The notes beneath the pieces are model-generated. The model had not been told where the DNA came from and ran no database searches. It saw only the letters and a program-made list of their open reading frames with translations. This document shows, one piece after another, positions 53,225 to 63,880 of a stretch of 64,000 nucleotides of DNA. A program made the translations under genes and the position numbers. This DNA is from Nocardioides oceani (lineage in GTDB: Bacteria; Actinomycetota; Actinomycetes; Propionibacteriales; Nocardioidaceae): contig NZ_JAUHJQ010000001.1 of assembly GCF_030412965.1 (NCBI RefSeq), positions 832,060 through 896,059 of the forward strand. Reading direction: 5' to 3'. Position 1 is the stretch's first letter. Each line of letters starts with the position of its first letter.

Positions 53225-54408
53225 GCGACGTCCCCGAGGACGAGCCCGCTCGTGGGCACGCCGGTGCCGGCGGTGACGAGCACGTGGTGGACGTCGGCGG
53301 GCTGGTTGACCGAGGTGCCGCGCACCAGGCGCACCGCCTCCGCGATGCCGTTCATGCCGTGCAGGTAGGCCTCGCCGAGCTGGCCGCCGTGGGTGTTGAG
53401 CGGGAGCGACCCGCCGAGCTCGAGGTGGCCGTCGGCGATGAAGTGCCGCGCCTCGCCGCGCCCGCAGAAGCCGAGCTCCTCGAGCTGGGGCAGCACGAAC
53501 GGCGTGAAGTGGTCGTAGAGGATGCCCGCCTGCACGTCGGCCGGCCCGAGCCCGCTCTGGCGCCACAGCTGGTCGGCGACGACGCCCATCTCGGGCAGGC
53601 CCGAGATCGTGGGGCGGTAGTAGGAGGTCATCATGTGCTGGTCGGCGGCCTGGCCCTGCGCGGCACCGAGCACCCAGGCGGGCCGCTGCGCGAGGTCCCG
53701 CGCGCGGTCGGCGGCGACGACGACCAGCGCCTGGCCGCCGTCGGTCTCCTGGCAGCAGTCGAGCAGGTGCAGCGGCTCGGCGATCCAGCGCGAGGCCTGG
53801 TGCTCCTCGAGGGTGATCGGGCGGCCGTGGAACCACGCGTGCGGGTTGGTCGCGGCGTGCTTGCGGTCCACGACCGCGACCCGGCCGAAGTCCTCGGAGG
53901 TGGCGCCGTACTCGTGCATGTAGCGGCGCGCGGCCATCGCCACCCACTGCGCGGGGGTGGACAGGCCGTACGGCGTCATCCAGCTGTACGCCGCCCGGTC
54001 GGCGCTGGTGTCCATCGCCCGGTCGGCCTGGCCGAGCCCGTAGCGCTCGCCGGACCGCTCGTTGAACGCCCGCCAGCACACCACGACGGACGCGAGGCCG
54101 GCCTCGATCGCGGCGACCGCGTGCGCGACCGTGCCGCAGGCGGCCCCGCCGCCGTGCCCGACGCGGGAGAAGAAGGTGAGGTCGCCGATGCCGAGGTTGC
54201 GGGCGACGTGGTTCTCCGAGCTCGACTCGGCGGTGAAGGTGACCATCCCGTCGACCTCCGCCGGCGCGATGCCGGCGTCGTCGAGCGCGGCGCTCACCGC
54301 CTCGCAGGCCAGCTGGAGCTCGCTGCGCCCCGACGCCTTGGAGAACTCCGTGGCGCCGATGCCGACGATCGCGGCCGAGCCGCGCACGCCCCTCGGGTGC
54401 GTGCTCAT
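53221..54408 (-). CDS. ltp2: Thiolase-fold lipid-transfer/aldolase protein, Ltp2-like
   Basis: The 395-residue protein is a thiolase-like SCP2 family member, close to the length of Mtb Ltp2. It has IVGIGATEFSKASGRSELQ at the start, GHGGGAACGTVAHAV near 85-100 and SLPLNTHGGQLGEAYLHG near 345-362. Ltp2 works with the DUF35 domain of ChsH2 as a retro-aldolase that releases propionyl-CoA from the 17-hydroxy steroid thioester. Its ATG overlaps the chsH1 stop in ATGA. The neighbouring chsH2 encodes the partner, which supports the assignment. Confidence 0.88.
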   Translation of the reverse strand: MSTHPRGVRGSAAIVGIGATEFSKASGRSELQLACEAVSAALDDAGIAPAEVDGMVTFTAESSSENHVARNLGIGDLTFFSRVGHGGGAACGTVAHAVAAIEAGLASVVVCWRAFNERSGERYGLGQADRAMDTSADRAAYSWMTPYGLSTPAQWVAMAARRYMHEYGATSEDFGRVAVVDRKHAATNPHAWFHGRPITLEEHQASRWIAEPLHLLDCCQETDGGQALVVVAADRARDLAQRPAWVLGAAQGQAADQHMMTSYYRPTISGLPEMGVVADQLWRQSGLGPADVQAGILYDHFTPFVLPQLEELGFCGRGEARHFIADGHLELGGSLPLNTHGGQLGEAYLHGMNGIAEAVRLVRGTSVNQPADVHHVLVTAGTGVPTSGLVLGDVA

Positions 54409-54800
54409 GCCTGCTCCTCGGGGACCTCGACGGTGACCGAGCCGCTCAGGTGGGTGCCGAGCGAGTTCTCCCCGCGCACCGCCACCTCGACCTGCGGGCC
54501 GTCGACGGAGGCGACCTCGCCGGTCAGCGTCATCGTGTCGCCGGGGTGGTTGGGGACGCCGAGCCGGATCCTGATCCGGCGCACGCGCGCCGCGGGGCCG
54601 GCCCAGTCGCGGACGTAGCGCTCGGCGAGCGCGTTGCTGGTCAGGATGTTCATGAAGATGTCGCGCGACCCGCGCGCGGCCGCGAGGTCCGGGTCGTGGT
54701 GCACGTCCTGGTAGTCGCGGCTGGCGATCGCGGTCGCCACGATCATCGTGCGGGTCAGCGGCACGTCCTGGGGCGGGAGCACCTCGCCCACGGCCGTCAC
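54405..54800 (-). CDS. chsH1: MaoC-like hydratase subunit, ChsH1-like
   Basis: The 131-residue single hot-dog protein matches ChsH1 in length. It contains TAIASRDYQDVHHDPDLAAA (about 25-44), which holds the catalytic Asp and His of the hydratase-2 motif, and IFMNILTSNALAERYV. ChsH1 pairs with the N-terminal MaoC domain of ChsH2 to hydrate the C3 side-chain enoyl-CoA steroid. The GTG overlaps the chsE1 stop (GTGA), and its own stop overlaps the ltp2 start (ATGA), so all are coupled. Confidence 0.88.
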   Translation of the reverse strand: MTAVGEVLPPQDVPLTRTMIVATAIASRDYQDVHHDPDLAAARGSRDIFMNILTSNALAERYVRDWAGPAARVRRIRIRLGVPNHPGDTMTLTGEVASVDGPQVEVAVRGENSLGTHLSGSVTVEVPEEQA

Positions 54801-55906
54801 GACGCGACCCCGTCGCGGACGACGACGTCCCCGAGGTCGGCGAGCGTCGCCGCCGCACCGCCGAGCGTGCCCGACAGCTGCTTGCCCCAGAGGAAGAAGC
54901 GGTGCACGGGGTAGTCGACGTCCACGCCGATGCCACCGTGGACGTGCTGCACGCGGTGCACCACGTCGAGACCGGCCTGGGCGCGCCACCAGCTGACGAC
55001 CAGCGCCGAGGCGGCCGCCGACGGGCTGTCGGCCTCCGCGTCGGACACGGCCTGCGCCAGGGTGACCCGCAGCGCGTCGATGTCGATCCAGCAGTCGGCC
55101 AGCTGGTGCTGCACCGCCTGGAAGCTGCCGAGGGGCCGGCCGAACTGCTCGCGCTCGGCGAGGTACGACGCGGCGAGCGCGAGCGCGCCCTGCGCGACGC
55201 CGAGCTGGAGGGCGGCCAGCGCGATCCGGGCGTCCCGCAGCGTCTCCGCCAGGGCCGCGCCGGAGCCGACCGGCTGCCCCTCCGCGCCGTCGAGGGTGAG
55301 CTCGCCGGCGAGGTCGTGGGTGGTGACCGGCATGGTCTCCCACCGCACGCCTTCGGCGTGCGCGGCGACCAGGAACAGCCCCGGTCCGTCGGGCGTGGCG
55401 GCCGAGACCAGGACGTGCCCGGCGCCGACGGGCGAGGGCACCGCGGCCTTGACCCCGGTCAGCAGCCAGCGGCCGCCGACCTCGGACGCGGAGGTCGACG
55501 GCGCGGCCGGGTCGGCGGCGCCGTACTCCTCCAGCGCGACGGTGACCCGCGCCGAGCCGCTCGCGATGCCGGTCAGCAGCGGGCCGTGCGCACCGCCGGC
55601 GGCGTCCGCGCGGGCCAGCGCCAGCGTGGCGACCGCCGTCGGCCACACCGGGACGGGGGCGACGGTGCGCCCCTGTTCCTCCAGCAGCACCGCCAGCGCC
55701 TCGAGGCCCAGCCCGGCGCCGCCGTGCTCGTCGGGCACGAGCAGTCCCGTCAGGCCGGCGCTCGTGAGCGCGGCCCACAGCTCCTCGTCGACGCGGGTGT
55801 CGCTGGTCTCGACCTCGCGCACCCGGGCCGTGGTCGCCCGGTCGGTGAGGATCTCGCGGGCGAGGCCCTGCACCGCGAGGGAGTCCTCGTCGAGGGTGAA
55901 GTCCAT
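54797..55906 (-). CDS. chsE1: Acyl-CoA dehydrogenase subunit, ChsE1 (FadE28)-like
   Basis: The 369-residue flavoprotein resembles FadE28. It has LTGLLVPDEHGGAGLGLEAL (about 53-72), REQFGRPLGSFQAVQHQLAD (about 246-265) and HVHGGIGVDVDYPVHRFFLW near 330. In the mycobacterial enzyme ChsE1 and ChsE2 form an alpha2beta2 complex and this subunit lacks the catalytic glutamate. The ATG shares a base with the chsH2 stop (TGATG). It lies between chsH2 and chsH1. Confidence 0.88.
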   Translation of the reverse strand: MDFTLDEDSLAVQGLAREILTDRATTARVREVETSDTRVDEELWAALTSAGLTGLLVPDEHGGAGLGLEALAVLLEEQGRTVAPVPVWPTAVATLALARADAAGGAHGPLLTGIASGSARVTVALEEYGAADPAAPSTSASEVGGRWLLTGVKAAVPSPVGAGHVLVSAATPDGPGLFLVAAHAEGVRWETMPVTTHDLAGELTLDGAEGQPVGSGAALAETLRDARIALAALQLGVAQGALALAASYLAEREQFGRPLGSFQAVQHQLADCWIDIDALRVTLAQAVSDAEADSPSAAASALVVSWWRAQAGLDVVHRVQHVHGGIGVDVDYPVHRFFLWGKQLSGTLGGAAATLADLGDVVVRDGVAS

Positions 55907-56904
55907 CAGTCCTCCTGGGTGACGGGCCCGAAGACGGGCAGCGTCAGATCGGGGTCGGCGTCGAGCCAGCGGAGCTCGAGCGGCATGCCGACCTCGAGGT
56001 CCTCGGGGGCCAGGTCGACGACGTTGGAGATCAGCCGGGTGCCCTCGGCCAGGTCCACCACGACCACGACGTACGGCGAGTCGAACGCGGGGTGGCGGGG
56101 GTGGTGGGCGACGACCCAGCTGTAGAGCGTCGCGCGCCCGCTCGCGGTCACGGTGTCCCACGCCAGGCTGCGGCACTGCGGGCACATCGGCCCGGGCGGG
56201 TGCCGCAGCGTGCCGCAGCCGGTGCAGCGCTGGATGACCAGCCGGTGCTCGCGGGCCGCGTCGAACCAGAAGGCGTTGTCGCGGTTGGTCGCCGGACGCG
56301 GCCGGAGCGCGGCCGGCTCCTCCGGTGCCGCGGGCTCCTGGGGGGTGGCCGGCGCGAAGCGGAGGGTCCGCCAGCGCTGGGTGGCCACGACCTCCCCGTC
56401 GGCGTCGCGGTAGGTCTTCAGCGTCGTCACGAAGCGACCCGCGCCGAGCCCGGTGCGCTTCTCGGGGCTGATCGACTCGACCACCTCCTCGACCGAGACG
56501 TGGTCGCCGGGCACCAGCTCGCGGACCAGCTCGAGGTCGGAGTCGGTGGCGACGACCGAGGTGTAGCCGCCCTCGCCGAGCAGGTCGACCAGCTCGGCGA
56601 ACCGACCGCCGCCGGCCACCGGCCGCACGGTCGCGGCGTACCCCCGCATCACCCAGGCCTGCACCATCGCGGCCGGCGCGACCACGTCCTCGCGGCCGGT
56701 CGCGCGCGCCGCCTCGACGTCGAGGTGCACCGGGTCGGTCAGCTCCATGGCCTCGACCCAGTGCCGGATCATCGGGACGTTCACCGGGTCCTGCGCCGGG
56801 GTCCGCGGCTGCAGGACGGCGCCGACGAACGCCTCGAGCCGCGCGTCGTACGTCGCGCCGGCCACCGCGCCTGTCTCCCCGGCGCCTGCCTCCACCGCGC
56901 TCAC
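55906..56904 (-). CDS. chsH2: MaoC-like domain fused to DUF35 (rubredoxin-type zinc ribbon and OB fold), ChsH2-like
   Basis: The 332-residue protein has an N-terminal MaoC-like hot dog (about 15-190) and a C-terminal DUF35 region. The zinc ribbon C-x2-C-x10-C-x2-C occupies about residues 227-244, followed by an OB fold. In mycobacteria the MaoC part works with ChsH1 in hydration, and the DUF35 part binds Ltp2 for the aldol cleavage, so it channels the intermediate. The GTG overlaps the chsE2 stop in GTGA. Confidence 0.9.
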   Translation of the reverse strand: MSAVEAGAGETGAVAGATYDARLEAFVGAVLQPRTPAQDPVNVPMIRHWVEAMELTDPVHLDVEAARATGREDVVAPAAMVQAWVMRGYAATVRPVAGGGRFAELVDLLGEGGYTSVVATDSDLELVRELVPGDHVSVEEVVESISPEKRTGLGAGRFVTTLKTYRDADGEVVATQRWRTLRFAPATPQEPAAPEEPAALRPRPATNRDNAFWFDAAREHRLVIQRCTGCGTLRHPPGPMCPQCRSLAWDTVTASGRATLYSWVVAHHPRHPAFDSPYVVVVVDLAEGTRLISNVVDLAPEDLEVGMPLELRWLDADPDLTLPVFGPVTQED

Positions 56905-58067
56905 CGGCGCGACCTCGGCAGGCCCAGGCCCTGGGTGGCGATCATGTCGCGCAGCACCTCGTTGACGCCGCCGCCGAAGGTGTTGACGATGCCCTGCCGC
57001 GAGATCTGCTCGACCTGCCCGTGGAGCACGGCGGCCGGCGAGCCCGGGCGGATCCGGCCACCCGCGCCGAGCACGTGGGCGAGGATCCGCTGGACCTCGA
57101 CGTGGGTCTCGGTGCCGTAGGTCTTCGCCGCGCCGGCGGTGGTGCCGCTCAGCGCACCGCCGGCGACCTCGGCGGTCAGCTTGCCGTTCATCAGGCGCAT
57201 CGCCTCGAGGCGGGCGTGCGCGCGCGCGAGCTCGGAGCGCACCCAGGGCAGCTCGGTGGCGCCGGTCTCCCGGGCCCACGCGACGACCTGCTCCCAGAGC
57301 TGGATCATCCGGCCGCCGAGGGCGGCGAGCGCGACCCGCTCGTGGTTGAGCTGGGCGGTGATCAGCCGCCATCCCTCGTGCAGCCCGCCGACGAGGTTGG
57401 CCGCGGGCACGCGGATGCCGCTGTAGTACGTCGCGGTGACGCTCATGCCGCCGACCGCGCGGATCGGGCTCCAGCTGAACCCGGGGTCGTCGCACGGCAC
57501 GACGAGGATCGAGATGCCCTGGTGCTTGGGGGCGTCGGGGTCGGTGCGGCAGGCCAGCCAGACGTGGTCGGCGGTGTTGCCGCCGGTGGTGAAGATCTTG
57601 GACCCGTCGACGACGAAGTCGCCGGTCGCCTCGTCGCGGACCGCCCGGGTGGTGAGGGAGGCCAGGTCGGTGCCGGCGCCGGGCTCGGTGTAGCCGATCG
57701 CGAAGACCGTCTCGCCGCGCAGGATGCTCGGCAGGTACGTCGCCTTCTGCTCGTCGGTGCCGAACTCCATGAGCGTGGGGCCGACGGTGTTGACGGTGAC
57801 CAGCGGGAACGGCACACCGGCCCGCTGCACCTCGTCGTAGAAGATGAACTGCTCCTCGGGGCCGAGCCCCCGGCCGCCGTACTCGGTGGGCCAGCCGACG
57901 CCGAGCCAGCCGTCGCGGCCGAGCATCCGCACGACCTCCCGGAAGCGTGGCCCGCCGGCGCCCTGCTCGGCGACCGCACGCAGCTCGTCCGGCGGCAGCA
58001 GCCCGGCGAAGTAGGAGCGGAGCTCGGTGCGCAGCGCCTGCTGGGCCGGCGTCTCGTGCAGGTTCAA
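56901..58067 (-). CDS. chsE2: Acyl-CoA dehydrogenase subunit, ChsE2 (FadE29)-like
   Basis: The 388-residue flavoprotein closely follows the FadE29 pattern: GVGWPTEYGGRGLGPEEQ (about 56-73), IGYTEPGAGTDLASL (about 124-138), FTTGGNTADHVWLACRTDP and NTFGGGVNEVLRDMIA near the end. The glutamate in LNHERVAL (about 242) fits the catalytic base of this subunit type. The start is a TTG with GGAGGG 4 nt upstream; no ATG or GTG nearby is better placed. It is the first gene of the operon, with a TACGGT -10 at 58140-58135 and a leader of about 60 nt. Confidence 0.9.
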   Translation of the reverse strand: MNLHETPAQQALRTELRSYFAGLLPPDELRAVAEQGAGGPRFREVVRMLGRDGWLGVGWPTEYGGRGLGPEEQFIFYDEVQRAGVPFPLVTVNTVGPTLMEFGTDEQKATYLPSILRGETVFAIGYTEPGAGTDLASLTTRAVRDEATGDFVVDGSKIFTTGGNTADHVWLACRTDPDAPKHQGISILVVPCDDPGFSWSPIRAVGGMSVTATYYSGIRVPAANLVGGLHEGWRLITAQLNHERVALAALGGRMIQLWEQVVAWARETGATELPWVRSELARAHARLEAMRLMNGKLTAEVAGGALSGTTAGAAKTYGTETHVEVQRILAHVLGAGGRIRPGSPAAVLHGQVEQISRQGIVNTFGGGVNEVLRDMIATQGLGLPRSRR

Positions 58068-58134
58068 CGCACCCTCCGTGTGGGGTCGGTCCGAGGTCGC
58101 GAGCCGAGGGCGCGGGGGTGCCGCCGGCAGGCCG

Positions 58135-58140
58135 ACCGTA
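58135..58140 (-). promoter_or_regulatory. Candidate -10 of the chs operon
   Basis: TACGGT on the minus strand lies about 68 nt before the TTG of chsE2. No clear -35 and no KstR-like palindrome (AAC..GTT type) is seen around it. Confidence 0.4.
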
Positions 58141-58152
58141 GGTGCGTGGGCG

Positions 58153-58204
58153 GGTCGCCGACCGGGGACGGTCCCGCTGATCGGGAGGTCCCCGGCCGGC
58201 GACC
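58153..58204 (-). terminator. Long hairpin after the amidase gene
   Basis: Arms 58153-58169 and 58188-58204 pair at 16 of 17 positions. An inner stem TCCCG (58172-58176) and CGGGA (58182-58186) extends it. It begins about 28 nt past the amidase stop, so it most likely ends the transporter-amidase transcript before the chs promoter. Confidence 0.7.
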
Positions 58205-58231
58205 GGGGCGTCCGGCCGGCGCCCGTGCGCG

Positions 58232-59653
58232 TCAGCAGCCGGGGGCGCGACGGGCCCAGGGCGCGGCGCGCTCGACCTGGGTCGCGAGCGCCAGGAGGAG
58301 ACCCTCGCCACCGAGGTCGGCGGCCAGCTGCACCCCGATCGGCAGCCCGGTGGCGTCGGTGCCGAGCGGCAGCGACACCGCCGGCTGGCCGGTGAGGTTG
58401 AAGACGCTGGTGAACGCCGAGACGCGGCCCGCGTGCTCCCAGATCGACTCCGGCCGGGTCGTGTCCAGCAGCCCCAGGGGCGGGACGGGGTCGGCGAGGG
58501 TCGGGGTGAGCAGCACGTCGTGGGTGCGCAGCTGGCTGCCCAGCCGCCAGCCGACCCGCTGCGCGGTCTCGAGCGCACGGGCGACGTCCGCGCCGGTGAG
58601 CGTCGCCCGGTAGTGGTCGAGCAGGAGCCGGGTGAACGGCTCGAGGTCGTCCTCGCGCAGCTCGCGGCCGAGCTCGGCGAGCCGCGCGTCGACCCCGGCG
58701 ACGAGGCCGGCGCCCATGAGCACCGCCCCACCGCCCTGGGACTCCTCGAGCCGGTAGTCCAGGGTGGTCTCGGTGACCTCGTGGCCGAGGTCGGCGAGCA
58801 GGTCGGCGGCGCGGCGCAGCACCGCGACCACCTCCCGCGAGGCGGGCTCCCCGTCACCGGGGGCGAGCGCCATGCCGATCCGCAGCCGGCCCGGGTCGCG
58901 GCCGGCGAGCTCGACGAAGGGCGCCTCGGGCGTGGGGGCGCCGAAGGCGTCGCCGGGCAGCGAGCCGTGGGTCACGTCGAGCAGCAGGGCGCTGTCGCGG
59001 ACCGTGGTCGTCAGGGCGTGGTGCACGCTCACCGGGCCGGCGAGCGTGGAGGGGTAAGGCGCCGGGCTGACCCGGCCGCGGCCCGGCTTGAGCCCGACGA
59101 GGCCGTTCATCGACGCCGGGATGCGGATCGACCCGCCCCCGTCGCTGGCGGTCGCGACCGGCACCATCCCGGTCGCGACGGCCACCGCGGACCCGCCGCT
59201 CGACCCTCCGGAGGAACGCCCGGGGTCGCGCGGGTTGCGGCACGGACCGAACAGCTGTCCCTCGGTGCTGGCGTTGTAGCCGAGCTCGGGCACGTTCGTC
59301 GTGCCGAGCACCACCGCGCCGGCCCGCTTGTAGCGGCGGACCAGCTCGCTGTCGGCGCTCGCCACGTGGTCGGCGAAGAGCCGGCTGCCCCGTGTCGAGG
59401 GCAGGCCGGCCACGTCGGCGTACAGGTCCTTGACCAGCACGGGGACTCCGCGCAGCGGTCCGTCGGGCAGGCCCGCGTCGACCTCGGCGAGCGCCGCGTC
59501 CACGCGGGCGTGGACCACGGCGTTGACGGCCGGGTTCCGGGCCTCGATCCGGGCGATCGACTCCTCGACGACCTCACGGACCCCGACCTCGCCCGCGCGG
59601 ACCGCTGCGGCGAGGCCGGTGGCGTCCAGCCGGTCCAGAGGGTGCTCGCTCAC
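58232..59653 (-). CDS. Amidase signature family hydrolase
   Basis: The 473-residue enzyme has the Ser-cisSer-Lys triad of amidases: K near 73 ([11 protein letters not shown]), the serine pair within [16 protein letters not shown] (about 146-161) and [12 protein letters not shown]. It hydrolyses an amide to acid and ammonia in the cytoplasm. The GTG overlaps the upstream small-protein stop in GTGA, and the gene is the last of a Liv-type transporter operon. The transporter may thus import the amide or another nitrogen compound used by this enzyme. GatA is unlikely because gatB and gatC are absent here. Confidence 0.9.
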   Translation of the reverse strand: MSEHPLDRLDATGLAAAVRAGEVGVREVVEESIARIEARNPAVNAVVHARVDAALAEVDAGLPDGPLRGVPVLVKDLYADVAGLPSTRGSRLFADHVASADSELVRRYKRAGAVVLGTTNVPELGYNASTEGQLFGPCRNPRDPGRSSGGSSGGSAVAVATGMVPVATASDGGGSIRIPASMNGLVGLKPGRGRVSPAPYPSTLAGPVSVHHALTTTVRDSALLLDVTHGSLPGDAFGAPTPEAPFVELAGRDPGRLRIGMALAPGDGEPASREVVAVLRRAADLLADLGHEVTETTLDYRLEESQGGGAVLMGAGLVAGVDARLAELGRELREDDLEPFTRLLLDHYRATLTGADVARALETAQRVGWRLGSQLRTHDVLLTPTLADPVPPLGLLDTTRPESIWEHAGRVSAFTSVFNLTGQPAVSLPLGTDATGLPIGVQLAADLGGEGLLLALATQVERAAPWARRAPGC

Positions 59654-60003
59654 CCGCGCTCGCGCAGCGCGGCGGTGAGCTGGTCGGTCTGGTTCTGGCC
59701 CTCCACCAGCTGGCGCAGCAGCCACAGCCGCAGCACCTTGGTGACCGCGGTGGCGACGTACATCGCCGCCCCGACGACGGTCAGCGCCAGGCACGCGACG
59801 GCCATGATCAGGCTGGAGGTGATGTCGCGGGTGTCGGACTGGGCCAGCGAGGCGTTGTAGGCGACGAACGCGCCCACGGTGCCGCCGAGCATCAGCAGGA
59901 TGCCGATGACGCGCACCGGGCGGTCGCCCTTGGACCCGTCGGCCTTGAGCTTCGTGGCCGCGACCTGCTGGTGGAACTCGGCGCGTCGTTCTTCGGTGAG
60001 CAT
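59650..60003 (-). CDS. Small membrane protein, unknown function
   Basis: The 117-residue protein has a polar N-terminus (about 1-28), two helices (about 30-50 and 64-88) and a C-terminal amphipathic helix [20 protein letters not shown] that may form a coiled coil. No domain is recognised. It lies 1 nt after livF and overlaps the amidase gene by 4 nt, so it is cotranslated with both. It may be an accessory of the transporter. Confidence 0.7.
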   Translation of the reverse strand: MLTEERRAEFHQQVAATKLKADGSKGDRPVRVIGILLMLGGTVGAFVAYNASLAQSDTRDITSSLIMAVACLALTVVGAAMYVATAVTKVLRLWLLRQLVEGQNQTDQLTAALRERG

Positions 60004-60004
60004 G

Positions 60005-60744
60005 TCAGCCTCCCAGGTAGGTGGTGGAGAGTTCGTGTTCGATGTCGGCGGGGTCGCCGACGGCGACGATGCGGCCGCCGAGCATGAGGGCGGCGGTGTC
60101 GGCGATCGGGAGCACCACGCGGGCGAACTGCTCGGCGAGCAGGATCGAGATGCCCTCCTCGGCCAGCTGGCCGACGATGTCGTACATCTGCGAGACGATC
60201 ATCGGCGCGAGCCCCATCGACAGCTCGTCGAGCAGCAGCACGGCGGGACTGGTGCCCAGCGCGCGGGAGAGCGCGAGCATCTGCTGCTCGCCGCCGGACA
60301 TGGATCCGGCGAGCTGGTTGCGGCGGTCACCGAGCTTGGGGAAGCGGGTGTACGCCGCCTCCTCGACCTCCGCCAGCGGCGTGCCGGTCCCGGTGGCGAC
60401 CCAGAGGTTCTCGCGCACCGTGAGGTTGGCGAAGACGCCGCGGCCCTCGGGGATCGAGCAGACGCCGAGCCGGCTGGCCTCGGTCGCGGTGATGCCGGTG
60501 ACGTTGCGGCCGGAGAGCCGCAGCTCGCCGGCGGTCGTCGGCATCAGGCCGCTGACGATCTTCATGGTGGTGGTCTTGCCGCCGCCGTTGGGTCCGAGCA
60601 GGGCGACCACGGAGCCGACGGGCACGACGAGGTCGACGCCCTTGAGCACCTCGATGGCGCCGTACGCCGCCCGCACGCCGACCAGCTCGACGACCGGCTC
60701 CTCCGGGGCCGCGGCGTCGTGCCCCGCGACCGGGCTCGTGACCG

Positions 60745-60748
<4 letters not shown>
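60005..60748 (-). CDS. livF: Branched-chain amino acid-type ABC transporter ATPase LivF
   Basis: The 247-residue ATPase has Walker A GPNGGGKTTT (about 53-62), the signature MSGGEQQMLALSRAL and Walker B LLLDELSMGLAP typical of LivF. The N-terminal 20 residues are an extra polar tail. Its ATG overlaps the livG stop in ATGA. Together with LivG it powers uptake through the fused permease. Branched-chain amino acids, urea or amides are all possible substrates; the amidase in the operon favours an amide-type nitrogen source. Confidence 0.92.
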
Positions 60749-61474
<726 letters not shown>

Positions 61475-61488
<14 letters not shown>

Positions 61489-63793
61489 GCTGGGCCTCCT
61501 CCCCGGCGACGGGGCCGGTGGTGGTGCGGGCGGTGGCGTCGGCGACCGGCGGCGCCGGGACGGTGGCGCGGTGCCGGGCGGGCAGGCCGAGCTCCCGGTC
61601 GAGGTGCTCGGCCAGCAGCGGCGGGTACGGCGTGTCGATGCCGACCAGCTCCAGCGGCGTCGCGCGGCGGGCCGCGACCGCCTCGGGCGGCAGGATCTTC
61701 TCGGCGCGCAGGGCGGTGCCGATCGCCGGGAGCGCGAGCCACAGGACGAGCACCAGGAGGGAGAACGTCCAGGTGCCGATGACCTCGGTGTAGGCCAGCG
61801 CGTACAGCACCGTGGTCAGCGCGAGCGCGGCGTACCGCACCTCGGGCGCGCGGGCCAGGACCCGCTGGCCGCGGAAGATGGCGTGCATGTTCCCGCTCGG
61901 GTTGTCCCCGACCCCGATGCCGATCAGCGCGGTCAGCACGAGGAAGAGATGGGACAGGACGCCGAAGGTCTCGGCGTGCACCGGGTGCTCGATCGAGAGC
62001 TCGTTGAAGGACCCGACGATGAGGGCGAAGCCCCCGCCGGCGAGCAGGCCGCCGACGAGCGCGCCGCTGACGTAGCCGATGCCGCCGACGACGGTGAGCA
62101 TGACCAGCGAGAGGCTCAGCGTGTAGACGAAGTGGTCGGCCGTCACCGAGCTCAGCGCCATCGACATGAAGACGCCGCCGAGGCCGGCCATGCCGGTGGA
62201 GATCATGAAGACCGACAGCTTCAGCAGCGGCAGGCGCTGGCCGAGCATCGCGGCCGCGGCCGGGCTGTCCTTCATGGCGGCCAGGCGGCGGCCGTACCCG
62301 CTGTTGCGCAGCGCGACGACGCCGACGCCCAGCACGGCGAAGACCGCGGAGGCGGTGTAGAGGAACGTCGTCTGGTCCCCGAGGTCGAGCGGGCCCACCG
62401 CGAGCGGGGAGACGATCAGGTTGCCGTTGGGGAACAGCGCGAGGTCCTGGCCGAACCAGGAGCGCTCCTGGGTCTCGCGCAGCACCATCGAGGAGACGAG
62501 CCCGCCGAAGGCGAGCGTCGCGAGCGCGAGGTAGAGCCCGCGCAGCCGCAGCGCCGGCAGCGCCACCAGCGCGCCGGTGAGGGCGGCGGCCAGCACGCCG
62601 AGCGCCAGCCCGACGACGTTCATCCGCGCGTCGAGGCCCTCGCCCTCGATGCCGCTGTGGAACGCCACGATCGTCGCGATCGCGCCGAAGGAGACCGGCG
62701 CGAGGTTGAGCTCGCCGGCGTAGCCGGTGAGCAGGGTGAGCGAGAGGGCCATGATCGCGAAGGACAGGCCGAGCACGAGGGTGCCGACGCTCGAGTCGTC
62801 GATCAGCTGGCGGAAGGCGACGGTCGCGAGGACCATCACGCCCGCCCAGACCGCCGCCCGGCGCACGGTGGGCACCTCGTAGCGCTCGCGGGTGCGCACG
62901 GCGGCGCCGCGCAGCCGGTCCTGCGGCAGGACCAGCAGCACGATGAAGAGGATGATCATCGGCAGGGCGTCACGCAGGTTGGTGACCCAGCTCCACTCGC
63001 TCGGCGCGTAGGCCACCAGGTAGGTGCTCGCGAGGCCGAGGACGATGGCGCCGACGAACGTGCGCGGGATGCTGCGCAGGCGGCCGAAGAGAGCGGCGGC
63101 GAAGGCGTCGATGACCAGCAGGGTCAGGGCGTTGGCCTCCAGCGCGCCGCCCGCGACCGGGGTGATCAGGATGCCGGCCAGCACGGCGAGCGTGGAGCCG
63201 AGCGCCCAGGCGGTCGCGGCGATCCGCTCGGGGTCGTGGCCGTTGAGGCGCAGCAGGTCCGGGTCGTCCACGGTGGCCCGCATCAGCACGCCCACGCGGG
63301 ACCGGGTGAAGAGGAGCCGCAGCCCGATGGCGATCGCCGCGGCGGCGAGGAGGCAGATGATCTCGTGGTAGCGGACGACGACGCCGCCGACGGTGACGTA
63401 GCTGTCGACGCCGAAGAACATCTTGGTCATCCGGGCTTCCTGCGGGTCCCACGCCCAGTGCGACAGCGAGACGAAGCCGAGCAGGATCGCGACGGTGACC
63501 ACGATCTTGGTGACGTCCGCGGTGTCGCGCAGGCCGCCCATGATGAAGCGGTGCAGCAGGAAGCCCATCAACGGGCCGACGACGAGCAGCAGCACCAGCA
63601 CGCTCAGGAGCGCCGGGACGCCCCACACCACCTGCAGCTGGTAGTAGAGGAAGGCGCCGATCATCGCCTGGGCGCCGTGGGCGAAGTTGAAGATGCCCGA
63701 CGTGTTGTACGTCAGCACGAGGCCGGAGGCCGCGATCGCGTAGACCGCGCCCAGCACGAGGCCGAGCACGGTGAAGGTCAGGAAGAGGGTCAT
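61475..63793 (-). CDS. Fused LivH-LivM permease
   Basis: This 772-residue protein contains both permease halves of a Liv transporter. LivH (about 1-300) starts FLTFTVLGLVLGAVYAIAASG and has TYNTSGIFNFAHGAQAM; LivM (about 310-660) has TLLTGYAGELNLAPVSFGAIA and ALPALRLRGLYLALATLAFGG. A cytoplasmic C-terminal tail follows (about 690-772). In most bacteria the two are separate genes; the junction shows no stop or shift, so it is a true fusion. It follows the substrate-binding gene after an 87-nt gap with a strong hairpin. Confidence 0.92.
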
Positions 63794-63830
63794 GCGGGGC
63801 TCACCTCGGACGTCCGTCGGACGGGTGGGG

Positions 63831-63875
63831 CCCGGTCCCGGCCGACCGCGACGTGCGCGGCCGGCCGGGGCCGGG
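63831..63875 (-). terminator. Strong hairpin between the substrate-binding gene and the permease gene
   Basis: Arms 63831-63844 and 63862-63875 pair at 13 of 14 positions, and an inner CCGCG/CGCGG stem (63846-63850, 63856-63860) extends it to about 18 pairs. It begins 5 nt past the stop of the binding-protein gene. As in other ABC operons it may stop most transcripts or protect the upstream mRNA, giving more binding protein than permease. Confidence 0.65.
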
Positions 63876-63880
63876 ATGGG

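Noticed and set aside
58068..58231. KstR or KstR2 operator before the chs operon
   Set aside because: No AAC-GTT type inverted repeat is present; only a GC-rich hairpin and a TACGGT element are seen.
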